Positions 1 through 5,465 of a DNA stretch of 5,465 bases are shown piece by piece (position 1 is the first letter of the stretch; the number at the start of each line of letters is the position of its first letter). This stretch comes from Methylobacterium sp. (GTDB taxonomy: Bacteria > Pseudomonadota > Alphaproteobacteria > Rhizobiales > Beijerinckiaceae). The stretch spans positions 1 to 5,465 of the forward strand of contig JAJKJG010000202.1 of the NCBI GenBank assembly GCA_021154065.1. Reading direction: 5' to 3'. The translations under genes were made by a program, and so were the position numbers. The notes under the pieces were generated by a model that was not told the DNA's origin, did no database searches, and saw only the letters and a list, made by a program, of their open reading frames with translations.

Positions 1-1
1 G

Positions 2-121
2 GAGATGATCTGCGTCTTCCGCGACCGCATCTCGGCAAAGCCCGGCGAGACGATCCACGTGCTGCCCGATCCGAAGCTCGGCCACCTCTTCGACCAGGAG
101 AGCGGCCGAAGGCTCGTGTAG
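2..121 (+). CDS. Carbohydrate ABC transporter ATP-binding protein, C-terminal end (partial)
   Basis: The reading frame is open from the left edge and ends at TAG 119-121, leaving 39 residues. It reads like the end of the C-terminal regulatory/TOBE-like domain of MalK/UgpC-type ATPases: a short beta-rich stretch (ETIHVLPDP), then GHLFDQESGRRLV. An ending of the form 'hlFD..tG.rL' is typical of these proteins. None of the nucleotide-binding motifs (Walker A and B, ABC signature) lie in the window, so the call rests on this tail plus the binding-protein and permease genes that follow. In the cell this subunit would sit on the cytoplasmic face of the permease pair and power import by ATP hydrolysis. 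The gene starts before the window. Confidence 0.72.
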   Translation, partial: EMICVFRDRISAKPGETIHVLPDPKLGHLFDQESGRRLV

Positions 122-176
122 CGACCGACGACCGCGGCACCGCCGCGAACTCAAATCACCAGCAAATCCGAACATT

Positions 177-181
177 GGAGG
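177..181 (+). promoter_or_regulatory. Shine-Dalgarno site of the solute-binding protein gene
   Basis: GGAGG lies 9 bases before the ATG at 191. It supports ATG 191 over the second in-frame ATG at 197, and fits a highly translated binding-protein gene. No convincing -35/-10 pair was recognised in the 69-base gap 122-190, so the gene may be read through from the ATPase gene upstream or have an unrecognised promoter. Confidence 0.7.
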
Positions 182-190
182 ACGCGTCAT

Positions 191-1507
191 ATGAAGATGG
201 ACCGCAGATCGCTTCTCAAGGGAGGCGCGGCGATCGGCCTCGCCGGCGCCACGAACCTTGCCGAGTTCGCCAAGGCCTGGGCGCAGACGAACCAGTGGAA
301 GCCGGAGCCCGGCGCCCAGCTCTCGATGCTGCGCTGGAAGTATTTCGTGCAGTCCGAGGACGACGCTTTCGTCGCGCTCATGAACGCCTTCACCCAGGCG
401 ACCGGCGTCAAGGTCGAGATCACCCGCGAATCCTATGAGGACGTGCAGCCGAAGGCCTCGGTCGCCGCGAACACCGGCGCCGGCCCGGACTTGTTCTGGG
501 GCCTCTACTCGCTGCCGCATCTGTTCCCGCAACGGTGCGTCGACATGACCGACGTCGCGAACTACCTCGGCCAGAAATACGGCGGCTGGGTCGAGAGCGC
601 GCAGAAATACGGCAAGGTCACCGGCGGCGACAAATGGATCGCCGTCCCGGTCTGCTACTCGGGCGCGCTCATCAACTACCGGCTCGCCGCCTCGAAGAAG
701 GCGGGCTTCTCGAAGTTCCCGGAGACCACGGACGCGTTCATGGAATACGCCAAGGCCATGAAGGCGCAGGGCACGCCCGGCGGCATGGCGCTCGGCCACG
801 CCTCGGGCGACGGCAACACCTGGGTGCACTGGTGCCTGTGGTCGTTCGGCGGCCAGGTGGTCGACGCCAACGACAAGGTCATCCTGAACTCGCCCGAGAC
901 CGAGAAGGCGCTCACCTACGCGAAGCAGCTCTACGAGCACTTCATCCCGGGCACGGCGTCCTGGAACGACGCCTTCAACAACAAGGCGTTCCTGGCGAAC
1001 GAGATCCATTGGACCAACAACGGCATCTCGATCTACGTCGCGGCCCGCAACGATCCGACGAAGCAGAACATCGCCGACGACATGGACCACGCCTACTTCC
1101 CGGTCGGCCCGGTCGGAAAGCCGACCGAGCTGCACCTGATGTATCCGATCCTGGCGATGAACTACACGAAGTACCCGCAGGCCTGTAAGGCGCTGATCGC
1201 CTACATGCTCGAGGCCGACCAGTTCAACAAATGGATCGGCGCGGCGCGGGGCTATCTCACGCACTGCCTCAACGCCTACGACAGCAACCCGGTCTGGACG
1301 GAGGATCCGAAGCGCACGCCGTACCGCGACGTCGCCAAGCGCACGCTCACCGCCGGCGGGCTCGGCTCGGTCGGCGAGCGGGCCGCGACCGCGATCGCGG
1401 ATTTCGTGGTGCTCGACATGTTCGCCAACGTCGCCACCGGCCGCGAGGACGCGAAGAGCGCCATGAAGATGGCCGAACGCCAGATGCAGCGCATCTACCG
1501 CGCCTGA
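191..1507 (+). CDS. Extracellular solute-binding protein of a carbohydrate-type ABC transporter, Tat-exported
   Basis: This 438-residue protein is the periplasmic receptor that would capture the substrate and deliver it to the permease pair downstream. Its length is normal for the COG1653-type family (SBP_bac_1/SBP_bac_8). The N-terminus carries a twin-arginine signal: DRRSLLKGG (residues 4-12), a weakly hydrophobic stretch, and a likely cleavage site after AWA (29-31). No lipobox cysteine is present, so a soluble periplasmic protein is expected. The mature part shows family features: an early strand-helix region with TGVKVEI (71-77), GAGPDLFWG (96-104), and an aromatic-rich core including WVHWCLWSFGG (211-221) and NEIHWTNNG (270-278). 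Aromatic residues of this sort often stack on sugar rings, but which ones bind here is unknown. The start is fixed by GGAGG at 177-181. The substrate cannot be read from sequence; a sugar, polyol or sugar acid is likely from context. Confidence 0.93.
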   Translation: MKMDRRSLLKGGAAIGLAGATNLAEFAKAWAQTNQWKPEPGAQLSMLRWKYFVQSEDDAFVALMNAFTQATGVKVEITRESYEDVQPKASVAANTGAGPDLFWGLYSLPHLFPQRCVDMTDVANYLGQKYGGWVESAQKYGKVTGGDKWIAVPVCYSGALINYRLAASKKAGFSKFPETTDAFMEYAKAMKAQGTPGGMALGHASGDGNTWVHWCLWSFGGQVVDANDKVILNSPETEKALTYAKQLYEHFIPGTASWNDAFNNKAFLANEIHWTNNGISIYVAARNDPTKQNIADDMDHAYFPVGPVGKPTELHLMYPILAMNYTKYPQACKALIAYMLEADQFNKWIGAARGYLTHCLNAYDSNPVWTEDPKRTPYRDVAKRTLTAGGLGSVGERAATAIADFVVLDMFANVATGREDAKSAMKMAERQMQRIYRA

Positions 1508-1516
1508 TCGTCCGCG

Positions 1517-1557
1517 AGAGCGCCGCGTCCGCCCGGGCGCGGCGCTCTTTCGTTTTT
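1517..1557 (+). terminator. Intrinsic terminator or attenuator between binding-protein and permease genes
   Basis: The arms GAGCGCCGCG (1518-1527) and CGCGGCGCTC (1538-1547) are perfect 10-base complements. An extra A-T pair (1517/1548) extends the base. The inner bases can add a T-G wobble and two C-G pairs (1528-1530 with 1535-1537), leaving a GCCC tetraloop. The T-rich tail TTTCGTTTTT (1548-1557) follows at once. The hairpin begins 9 bases after the binding-protein stop codon and ends 23 bases before the next start codon, with all genes in the same direction. Partial termination here would lower permease mRNA relative to binding-protein mRNA, and the hairpin would also protect the 3' end of the upstream message. 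Full termination is possible, but no obvious promoter was seen for the permease gene in the short space that remains. Confidence 0.8.
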
Positions 1558-1580
1558 GATTTGTTACGGGTCAGTCCGAT

Positions 1581-2537
1581 ATGGCCGATTTCGCCGTGGG
1601 AGCCGTCGCCAAGGCCCCGATCCGCGAGACCTCCGCCTGGGAGCGGCTGAAGACCAACCGCGAGGTGCTCGGCGCCTGGTTCATGCTGCCGGCGGCGGGC
1701 TTCCTGCTGCTGTTCCTCGCCTACCCGCTCGTGCTCGGCATCTGGATGAGCTTCACCGACGCCCGCATCGGGCGCTCCGGCACGTTCATCGGGCTCGAGA
1801 ACTACGAGTGGCTGTGGGACGACACGAGCTTCATCAACGCCACCCTGTTCACGATCTCCTACACGGTCGTGGCGAGCGTCTTCAAGTTCGCGATCGGGCT
1901 CTACCTGGCGCTTCTCCTCAACAAGCACATCCCGTTCCGGGCGATCGTCAGGGCCGCGATCCTGATCCCGTTCATCGTGCCGACCGTGCTGTCGGCGATC
2001 GCCTTCTGGTGGATCTTCGACCCGCAGTTCTCGATCATCTCCTGGTCGCTCAGGAAGATGGGGCTGATCGCGACGAACGTCGATTTCCTCGGCGTGCCGC
2101 TGCACGCGCAGGCGAGCGTGATCTTCGCCAATGTCTGGCGCGGCGTGCCCTTCATCGCCATCACGCTCCTCGCCGGGCTGCAGACGGTGCCGCCCTCGCT
2201 CTACGAGGCCGCGACGCTCGACGGCGCGACGCCGTGGCAGATGTTCCGCTTCATCACCTACCCGCTGCTGACGCCGATCATCGCCGTGGTGATGACCTTC
2301 TCGGTGCTCTTCACCTTCACCGATTTCCAGCTCATCTGGGCGATGACCCGCGGCGGGCCGGTCAACGCCACGCACCTCATGGCGACGCTGTCCTACCAGC
2401 GCGGCATCCTCGGCGGCCGTCTCGGCGAGGGCGCCGCGATCGCCACCGCGATGGTGCCCTTCCTGCTCGCCGCCATCATGGTCTCATGGTTCGGCCTGCA
2501 GCGCCGCAAATGGCAGCACGGGGAAAGCAATGACTAA
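1581..2537 (+). CDS. Carbohydrate ABC transporter permease, first subunit (MalF/UgpA type)
   Basis: This 318-residue inner-membrane protein would form half of the translocation channel. Six hydrophobic segments are visible at about 33-57, 88-113, 122-147, 176-200, 229-253 and 286-305. The loop between segments 4 and 5 carries the EAA motif that docks onto the ATPase: EAATLDGATPWQMF from residue 209, with the conserved Gly215 and Pro228 (ITYPLL). A further family mark is RGGPVNATH (257-265). These are typical of CUT1 (BPD_transp_1) permeases, and the size is normal. The ATG at 1581 gives the usual short charged N-terminus before the first membrane segment; the ribosome-binding site (ACGGG, 1566-1570) is only moderate. 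The 3' end overlaps the second permease gene by 8 bases, which points to coupled translation and a heterodimeric channel. Confidence 0.93.
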   Translation: MADFAVGAVAKAPIRETSAWERLKTNREVLGAWFMLPAAGFLLLFLAYPLVLGIWMSFTDARIGRSGTFIGLENYEWLWDDTSFINATLFTISYTVVASVFKFAIGLYLALLLNKHIPFRAIVRAAILIPFIVPTVLSAIAFWWIFDPQFSIISWSLRKMGLIATNVDFLGVPLHAQASVIFANVWRGVPFIAITLLAGLQTVPPSLYEAATLDGATPWQMFRFITYPLLTPIIAVVMTFSVLFTFTDFQLIWAMTRGGPVNATHLMATLSYQRGILGGRLGEGAAIATAMVPFLLAAIMVSWFGLQRRKWQHGESND

Positions 2538-3489
2538 GGCCGCGGCGGTCGACGAGCGCGGCCCCGATCCGGGGACCGACGTCGCGCAGGCGCTCCTCGC
2601 GCCTGGCGCGCAGTCGCCGGCGATGGCCGACCATTCGGAGGGGATGGCCTATCTCGACCGGCTGCCGAAGCGGATCGTGACGGTCTACATCCCGCTCGTC
2701 CTGATCATGGTCGTGCTCTTGTTCCCGTTCTATTGGATGGTGCTGACGGCGATCAAGCCGGACGAGCAGCTGCTCGACCTTGAGAAGTTCAACCCCTTCT
2801 TCGTCACCGCGCCGACCTTCAAGCACATCTACAAGCTCTTGTTCGAGACCGCCTATCCGCGCTGGCTCTGGAACACGATGTTCATCTCGGCCGCCGCGAC
2901 CGTGCTGTCGCTGTTCGCGAGCGTGCTCGCCGCCTATGCCATCACCCGCATCCGCTATCGCGGCGCGAACTACGTCGGCGGCGCGATCTTCCTCGCCTAT
3001 TTGGTGCCGCCCTCGATCCTGTTCATCCCGCTCTCAACGGTGATCTACCAGTACGGGCTGTTCGACTCGGTGTTCGCGCTGATCCTCGTCTACCCGACGA
3101 TCCTGATCCCGTTCTCGACCTGGCTGCTCATGGGGTACTTCAAGACCATTCCTTACGAGCTCGAGGAATGCGCCCTCATCGACGGCGCCAGCCGCTGGCA
3201 GATCCTGACCAAGATCATCGTGCCGCTGGCGATCCCCGGCATGATCTCGGCCTCGATCTTCTCGCTGACGCTGTGCTGGAACGAGTTCATCTACGCGCTG
3301 ACCTTCATCTCCTCCTCGGTCAACAAGACGGTGCCGGTGGCGATCGTCAACGAGTTCGTCGACGGCGACATCTATCGCTGGGGCTCGCTCATGGCCGGGG
3401 CGCTTGTCGGCTCGCTGCCCCTCGTCGTGCTGTACTCGTTCTTCGTCGAGCACTACGTCGCGGCGATGACCGGCGCCGTGAAGGAGTGA
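2530..3489 (+). CDS. Carbohydrate ABC transporter permease, second subunit (MalG/UgpE type)
   Basis: This 319-residue inner-membrane protein is the partner of the preceding permease. Six hydrophobic segments are visible near 50-73, 114-138, 149-172, 181-204, 233-258 and 287-310. The EAA loop reads ECALIDGASRWQIL from residue 213, with Gly219 and Pro232 (IVPLAIPG); the first Ala of 'EAA' is replaced by Cys. The ending FFVEHYVAAMTGAVKE is typical of the MalG-like half, where the C-terminus approaches the ATPase dimer. The start codon lies inside the end of the first permease gene (ATGACTAA overlap), with GGGGAA at 2520-2525 as a likely ribosome-binding site. About 48 residues precede the first membrane segment, longer than in MalG; in-frame ATGs at 2623 and 2644 are alternative starts but have poorer upstream signals. 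Confidence 0.93.
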   Translation: MTKAAAVDERGPDPGTDVAQALLAPGAQSPAMADHSEGMAYLDRLPKRIVTVYIPLVLIMVVLLFPFYWMVLTAIKPDEQLLDLEKFNPFFVTAPTFKHIYKLLFETAYPRWLWNTMFISAAATVLSLFASVLAAYAITRIRYRGANYVGGAIFLAYLVPPSILFIPLSTVIYQYGLFDSVFALILVYPTILIPFSTWLLMGYFKTIPYELEECALIDGASRWQILTKIIVPLAIPGMISASIFSLTLCWNEFIYALTFISSSVNKTVPVAIVNEFVDGDIYRWGSLMAGALVGSLPLVVLYSFFVEHYVAAMTGAVKE

Positions 3490-3518
3490 GACTTTCGATC
3501 TGCGCGCAGGCGGCCGGT

Positions 3519-3524
3519 AAGGAG
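3519..3524 (+). promoter_or_regulatory. Shine-Dalgarno site of the 43-residue membrane protein gene
   Basis: AAGGAG ends 9 bases before the ATG at 3534. This is one of the best ribosome-binding sites in the window and is the main reason to treat the short reading frame behind it as a real gene rather than a chance opening. Nothing else was recognised in the 44-base gap 3490-3533. Confidence 0.65.
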
Positions 3525-3533
3525 ACTCAGGCC

Positions 3534-3665
3534 ATGACGCTTCTGGAAGCCTATGTCTTCATAGGCATTCCCGTGATCGCCCTCGCCATGGCCGGCGGCG
3601 CGCTCTGGCTGACGAGCTGGAGCCGCGCGCAACTCGACGTGGAGCAGCCCGGGCCGGGCGAGTAG
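3534..3665 (+). CDS. Small single-span membrane protein in the ABC transporter operon
   Basis: The product has 43 residues and no family I recognise. After MTLLEA comes one hydrophobic segment, roughly residues 7-28, from YVFIGIPVIALAMAGG to LWLTS. A lone Arg31 and an acidic, proline-containing tail (LDVEQPGPGE) follow. It should sit in the inner membrane; the charges do not settle its orientation. Evidence that it is real: AAGGAG at good spacing, G/C-ending codons like the neighbours, a membrane-segment composition that suits its place after two permeases, and a stop codon (TAG 3663-3665) directly abutting the next start codon. A plausible role is a small accessory or stabilising subunit of the transporter, as small membrane proteins do in some other complexes. 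This is inference from position only. Confidence 0.68.
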   Translation: MTLLEAYVFIGIPVIALAMAGGALWLTSWSRAQLDVEQPGPGE

Positions 3666-4565
3666 ATGGCAGGCATCGGCTTCGTCGGCCTCGGCGCCAT
3701 GGGGCTCCCCATGGCGCAGCGCCTCGTCGCGGCCGGGTTCGCGGTGCGCGGCTTCGACCTCAAGGCTGCTGCCCTCGATTCGCTCGCGCAAGGCGGCGGG
3801 TCGCGCGCCGCGGGCGCTGCCGAGGCGGCGCGGGACGCGGACGCGCTTGTCCTCATGGTCGTCAACGCCGCCCAGGCCCGCGCCGTGCTCTTCGACAGCG
3901 GCGCCCTCGAAGCCCTCGCGCCTGAGGCCATCGTGATCCTGATGGCGACCTGCGCGCCGGCCGACGCGGCCGGCATCGGCGAGGAGGTCGAGGCGGCCGG
4001 GCGCCGCTTCGTCGACGCGCCGGTGTCGGGCGGGGTTGTCGGCGCGACCGGCGGCACGCTCACCATCATGGCGGCGGCCCCGAAGGCGACGTTCGAGGCG
4101 GCGCGGCCGCTGCTCGCGGCGCTCGGCGACAAGCTCTTCCACGTCGGCGAGCGCCCGGGCCAGGGCGCGATGGTCAAGACCGTCAACCAGCTCCTCTGCG
4201 GCGTCCATATCGCGGCTGCCGCCGAGGCGTTCTCGCTCGCCGGCAAGGCCGGGATCGATCGTCGCATCCTGCTCGAGATCCTCTCGGGCTCCGCCGCCTC
4301 GAGCTGGATGCTGAAGGATCGCGGCCCGCGCATGCTCGAGGACGAGCCGGCGGTCGCGAGCGCCGTCGACATCTTCGTCAAGGACCTCGGCCTCGTGCTC
4401 GACGCCGGCCGCGCCGGCAAGGCGGCGCTGCCGCTCGCCGCCGCGGCGCATCAGATGTTCCTCGCCGCCTCCGGCCTCGGCCACGGCGGCGCCGACGACA
4501 GCCAAGTGCTGCGGGCCTATCGGGCGCTGAACGAGGACACCTTGTCCCGGGCCGGAGAAGGGTAG
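3666..4565 (+). CDS. NAD-dependent beta-hydroxyacid dehydrogenase, L-threonate dehydrogenase (LtnD)-like
   Basis: This 299-residue cytoplasmic enzyme has the normal length of the 3-hydroxyisobutyrate dehydrogenase family. An N-terminal Rossmann fold starts with GLGAMG (8-13); Asp31 at the end of the second strand suggests NAD rather than NADP. The substrate-binding signature DAPVSGG is at 117-123, and the probable catalytic lysine is Lys171 in MVKTVNQ, with Asn174 nearby. The all-helical C-terminal domain carries GVHIAAAAEA (179-188), DIFVKDLGLV (235-244, Lys239) and a late DDS (277-279). As I recall the family, these segments resemble LtnD (YgbJ), which oxidises L-threonate to 2-oxo-threonate on the route to dihydroxyacetone phosphate. 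Other hydroxyacids remain possible, and the typical LtnD His beside the QLL motif appears to be Asn here. The gene begins directly after the preceding stop codon, with only a weak GGGCGAG upstream, so its translation is probably coupled. Confidence 0.88.
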   Translation: MAGIGFVGLGAMGLPMAQRLVAAGFAVRGFDLKAAALDSLAQGGGSRAAGAAEAARDADALVLMVVNAAQARAVLFDSGALEALAPEAIVILMATCAPADAAGIGEEVEAAGRRFVDAPVSGGVVGATGGTLTIMAAAPKATFEAARPLLAALGDKLFHVGERPGQGAMVKTVNQLLCGVHIAAAAEAFSLAGKAGIDRRILLEILSGSAASSWMLKDRGPRMLEDEPAVASAVDIFVKDLGLVLDAGRAGKAALPLAAAAHQMFLAASGLGHGGADDSQVLRAYRALNEDTLSRAGEG

Positions 4566-4576
4566 GGGGTGACGGA

Positions 4577-5374
4577 ATGGAAACCGACAAGGTCTTCGCC
4601 GGCGCTGTGCCGCAGGTCTACGACCGTGATCTCGGGCCGATCCTGTTCCAGCCCTTCGCCGAGGCCGTCGCCGAGCGCCTCGGCGACGCCGACCGGGCGA
4701 TCCTCGAGACCGCCGCCGGCACCGGTATCGTCACCCGTGCGATCGCCGCCGCCCTGCCGCGGAGCACGATCGTCGCGATCGACCTCAACCAGGCGATGCT
4801 CGACGTCGCCGCCGAGCGGACGAAGACCGGCAGCGTCACGTGGCGGCAGGCCGACGCCCTGGCGCTGCCCTTCGAGGCCGGCGCCTTCGACGTCGCGGTC
4901 TGCTGCTTCGGCATCATGTTCATGCCGGACAAGGCGGCGGCTCATCGCGAGGCGCGGCGCGTGCTGCGCCCGGCCGGCCGCCTGATCCTGACGATCTGGG
5001 ACCGCATCGAGGCCAATCCGCTCATGCACGTCGTCGAGGAAACGCTCGCCGGCCTGTTTCCGGACGATCCGCCGCGCTTCTTCTCGCGCACGCCCTGCGG
5101 CTACGTCGACCAAGCCCGGATCGAGCGCGAGCTGCGCGAGGCCGGCTTCGGAACCGTCCGGATCGAGGAGGTTTGCCGCGACGCCGACGTGCCGGCGGCG
5201 CGGCAGGCGGCGATCGGCTGCTGCCAGGGCACGCCGCTGCGCAACGAGATCGAGGCGCGCGATCCCGCCGGCCTCGCCCGCGCCACCGACGCCGTAGCAG
5301 TGGCGCTCCGCGCCCGCTTCGGCGACGGCCCGTTTCGCGCCCCGCAGCAGGCGCTCCTGGTGACGGCGGCGTAG
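4577..5374 (+). CDS. Class I SAM-dependent methyltransferase, substrate unknown
   Basis: This is a 265-residue cytoplasmic protein with the Rossmann-like methyltransferase fold (Methyltransf_11/25 type, UbiE-like group). Motif I is ILETAAGTG (42-50), the SAM-binding glycine loop. Asp69 in VAIDLNQAML would bind the ribose hydroxyls. QADALALPF (91-99) is the adenine-contacting region, and FDVAVCCFGIMFMPDK (104-119) followed by REARRVLRPAGRLI is the usual motif around strands 4 and 5. The C-terminal part (about 145-265) is the variable substrate-side region and ends in QQALLVTAA, a normal ending for this group, so the protein looks complete. The start has AGGGGGT at 4564-4570, 6 bases upstream, and lies 11 bases after the dehydrogenase stop, so co-transcription is likely. 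Nothing in the sequence identifies the acceptor, and no link to the transporter is evident. Confidence 0.9.
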   Translation: METDKVFAGAVPQVYDRDLGPILFQPFAEAVAERLGDADRAILETAAGTGIVTRAIAAALPRSTIVAIDLNQAMLDVAAERTKTGSVTWRQADALALPFEAGAFDVAVCCFGIMFMPDKAAAHREARRVLRPAGRLILTIWDRIEANPLMHVVEETLAGLFPDDPPRFFSRTPCGYVDQARIERELREAGFGTVRIEEVCRDADVPAARQAAIGCCQGTPLRNEIEARDPAGLARATDAVAVALRARFGDGPFRAPQQALLVTAA

Positions 5375-5465
5375 GTTCCGGCGCCGCCGGACGGGAGATC
5401 GGATGCCGATGTCGCCCGGACGCGCAGCGGCTCGTTCGGCGCCGCCACGAAATCGGCGATCGCGA
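5375..5465 (-). other. Right-edge segment with possible antisense coding content (unassigned)
   Basis: No complete gene lies in these 91 bases. Read on the - strand from 5463, the frame translates as AIADFVAAPNEPLRVRATSA and onward, with mostly G/C-ending codons and a believable alternation of hydrophobic and polar residues, so it may be the 3' part of a gene entering from the right. I do not recognise a family. Against this, no - strand stop codon occurs before the methyltransferase gene; this frame stays open to 5101, where it becomes an Arg/Ser/Ala-rich antisense shadow. The third codon positions coincide with those of the + frame that continues past the methyltransferase stop, so codon bias alone cannot settle the strand. 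Confidence 0.2.

Noticed and set aside
122..190. Possible promoter upstream of the binding-protein gene.
   Set aside because: The AT-richer stretch near 150-176 shows no pair of hexamers that I could defend as -35 and -10, and the upstream ATPase gene runs in the same direction, so read-through is equally likely.
1389..1400. Perfect 12-base palindrome CCGCGATCGCGG, resembling an operator.
   Set aside because: It lies inside the binding-protein gene and encodes ordinary Thr-Ala-Ile-Ala residues with preferred codons; GCGATCGC-like words recur across the window for the same reason.
1347..2375. Long open frame on the - strand (342 codons) opposite the end of the binding-protein gene and the first permease gene.
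   Set aside because: It is full of Arg, Asp, Glu and His in repetitive patterns, as expected of the complement of high-GC coding DNA. It crosses two well-supported + strand genes and a terminator, and has no recognisable domain.
3453..4505. Long open frame on the - strand (350 codons) opposite the dehydrogenase gene.
   Set aside because: Composition is Arg/Ala/Glu-rich with no domain or motif, and the + strand gene over the same bases carries clear family signatures. It is a shadow of G/C-biased third positions.
5377..5391. Short inverted repeat TCCGGC-GCC-GCCGGA just after the methyltransferase stop codon.
   Set aside because: The stem is only 6 bases with no T-rich tail on either strand, so it does not qualify as an intrinsic terminator; such repeats are common by chance in high-GC DNA.
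5403..5465. Possible start of a further + strand gene: ATG at 5403 with GGGAG at 5393-5397.
   Set aside because: The spacing is acceptable, but the 21 codons are Arg/Ala/Pro/Ser-rich with many A- or T-ending codons, unlike the neighbours, and the peptide looks non-coding. It cannot be called without sequence beyond the edge.

Overview
The window is high-GC bacterial DNA with strongly G/C-ending codons. The codon style and protein sequences suggest an alphaproteobacterium, probably of the Hyphomicrobiales. This is an impression from the sequence, not a computed assignment. All confidently called genes lie on the + strand and are tightly packed.

Layout: (1) bases 2-121 are the last 39 codons of an upstream gene, most likely the ATP-binding subunit (MalK/UgpC type) of a carbohydrate ABC transporter. 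(2) After a 69-base gap comes a Tat-exported extracytoplasmic solute-binding protein (191-1507). (3) A strong stem-loop with a T-rich tail (1517-1557) separates it from (4) two CUT1-type membrane permeases (1581-2537 and 2530-3489) that overlap by 8 bases. (5) A 43-codon single-membrane-span protein with a good Shine-Dalgarno site follows (3534-3665). (6) An NAD-dependent beta-hydroxyacid dehydrogenase resembling L-threonate dehydrogenase (3666-4565) starts directly at the stop codon of the small gene. (7) Eleven bases later comes a class I SAM-dependent methyltransferase (4577-5374). The last 91 bases hold no certain gene; they are most protein-like when read on the - strand.

Together, items 1-4 form a complete importer: ATPase, binding protein and two permeases. 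The dehydrogenase is the only catabolic enzyme visible. If it shares the transcript and its family resemblance is meaningful, the imported compound or a product of it may be a sugar acid such as a four-carbon tetronate. This is inference from context. The stem-loop after the binding-protein gene would let that protein be made in excess over the permeases, a common arrangement in such operons.

No CRISPR array, insertion sequence, phage gene, defence system or stable RNA gene was seen. The least explained items are the 43-residue membrane protein, the methyltransferase (no evident link to transport) and the coding-like antisense stretch at the right edge.
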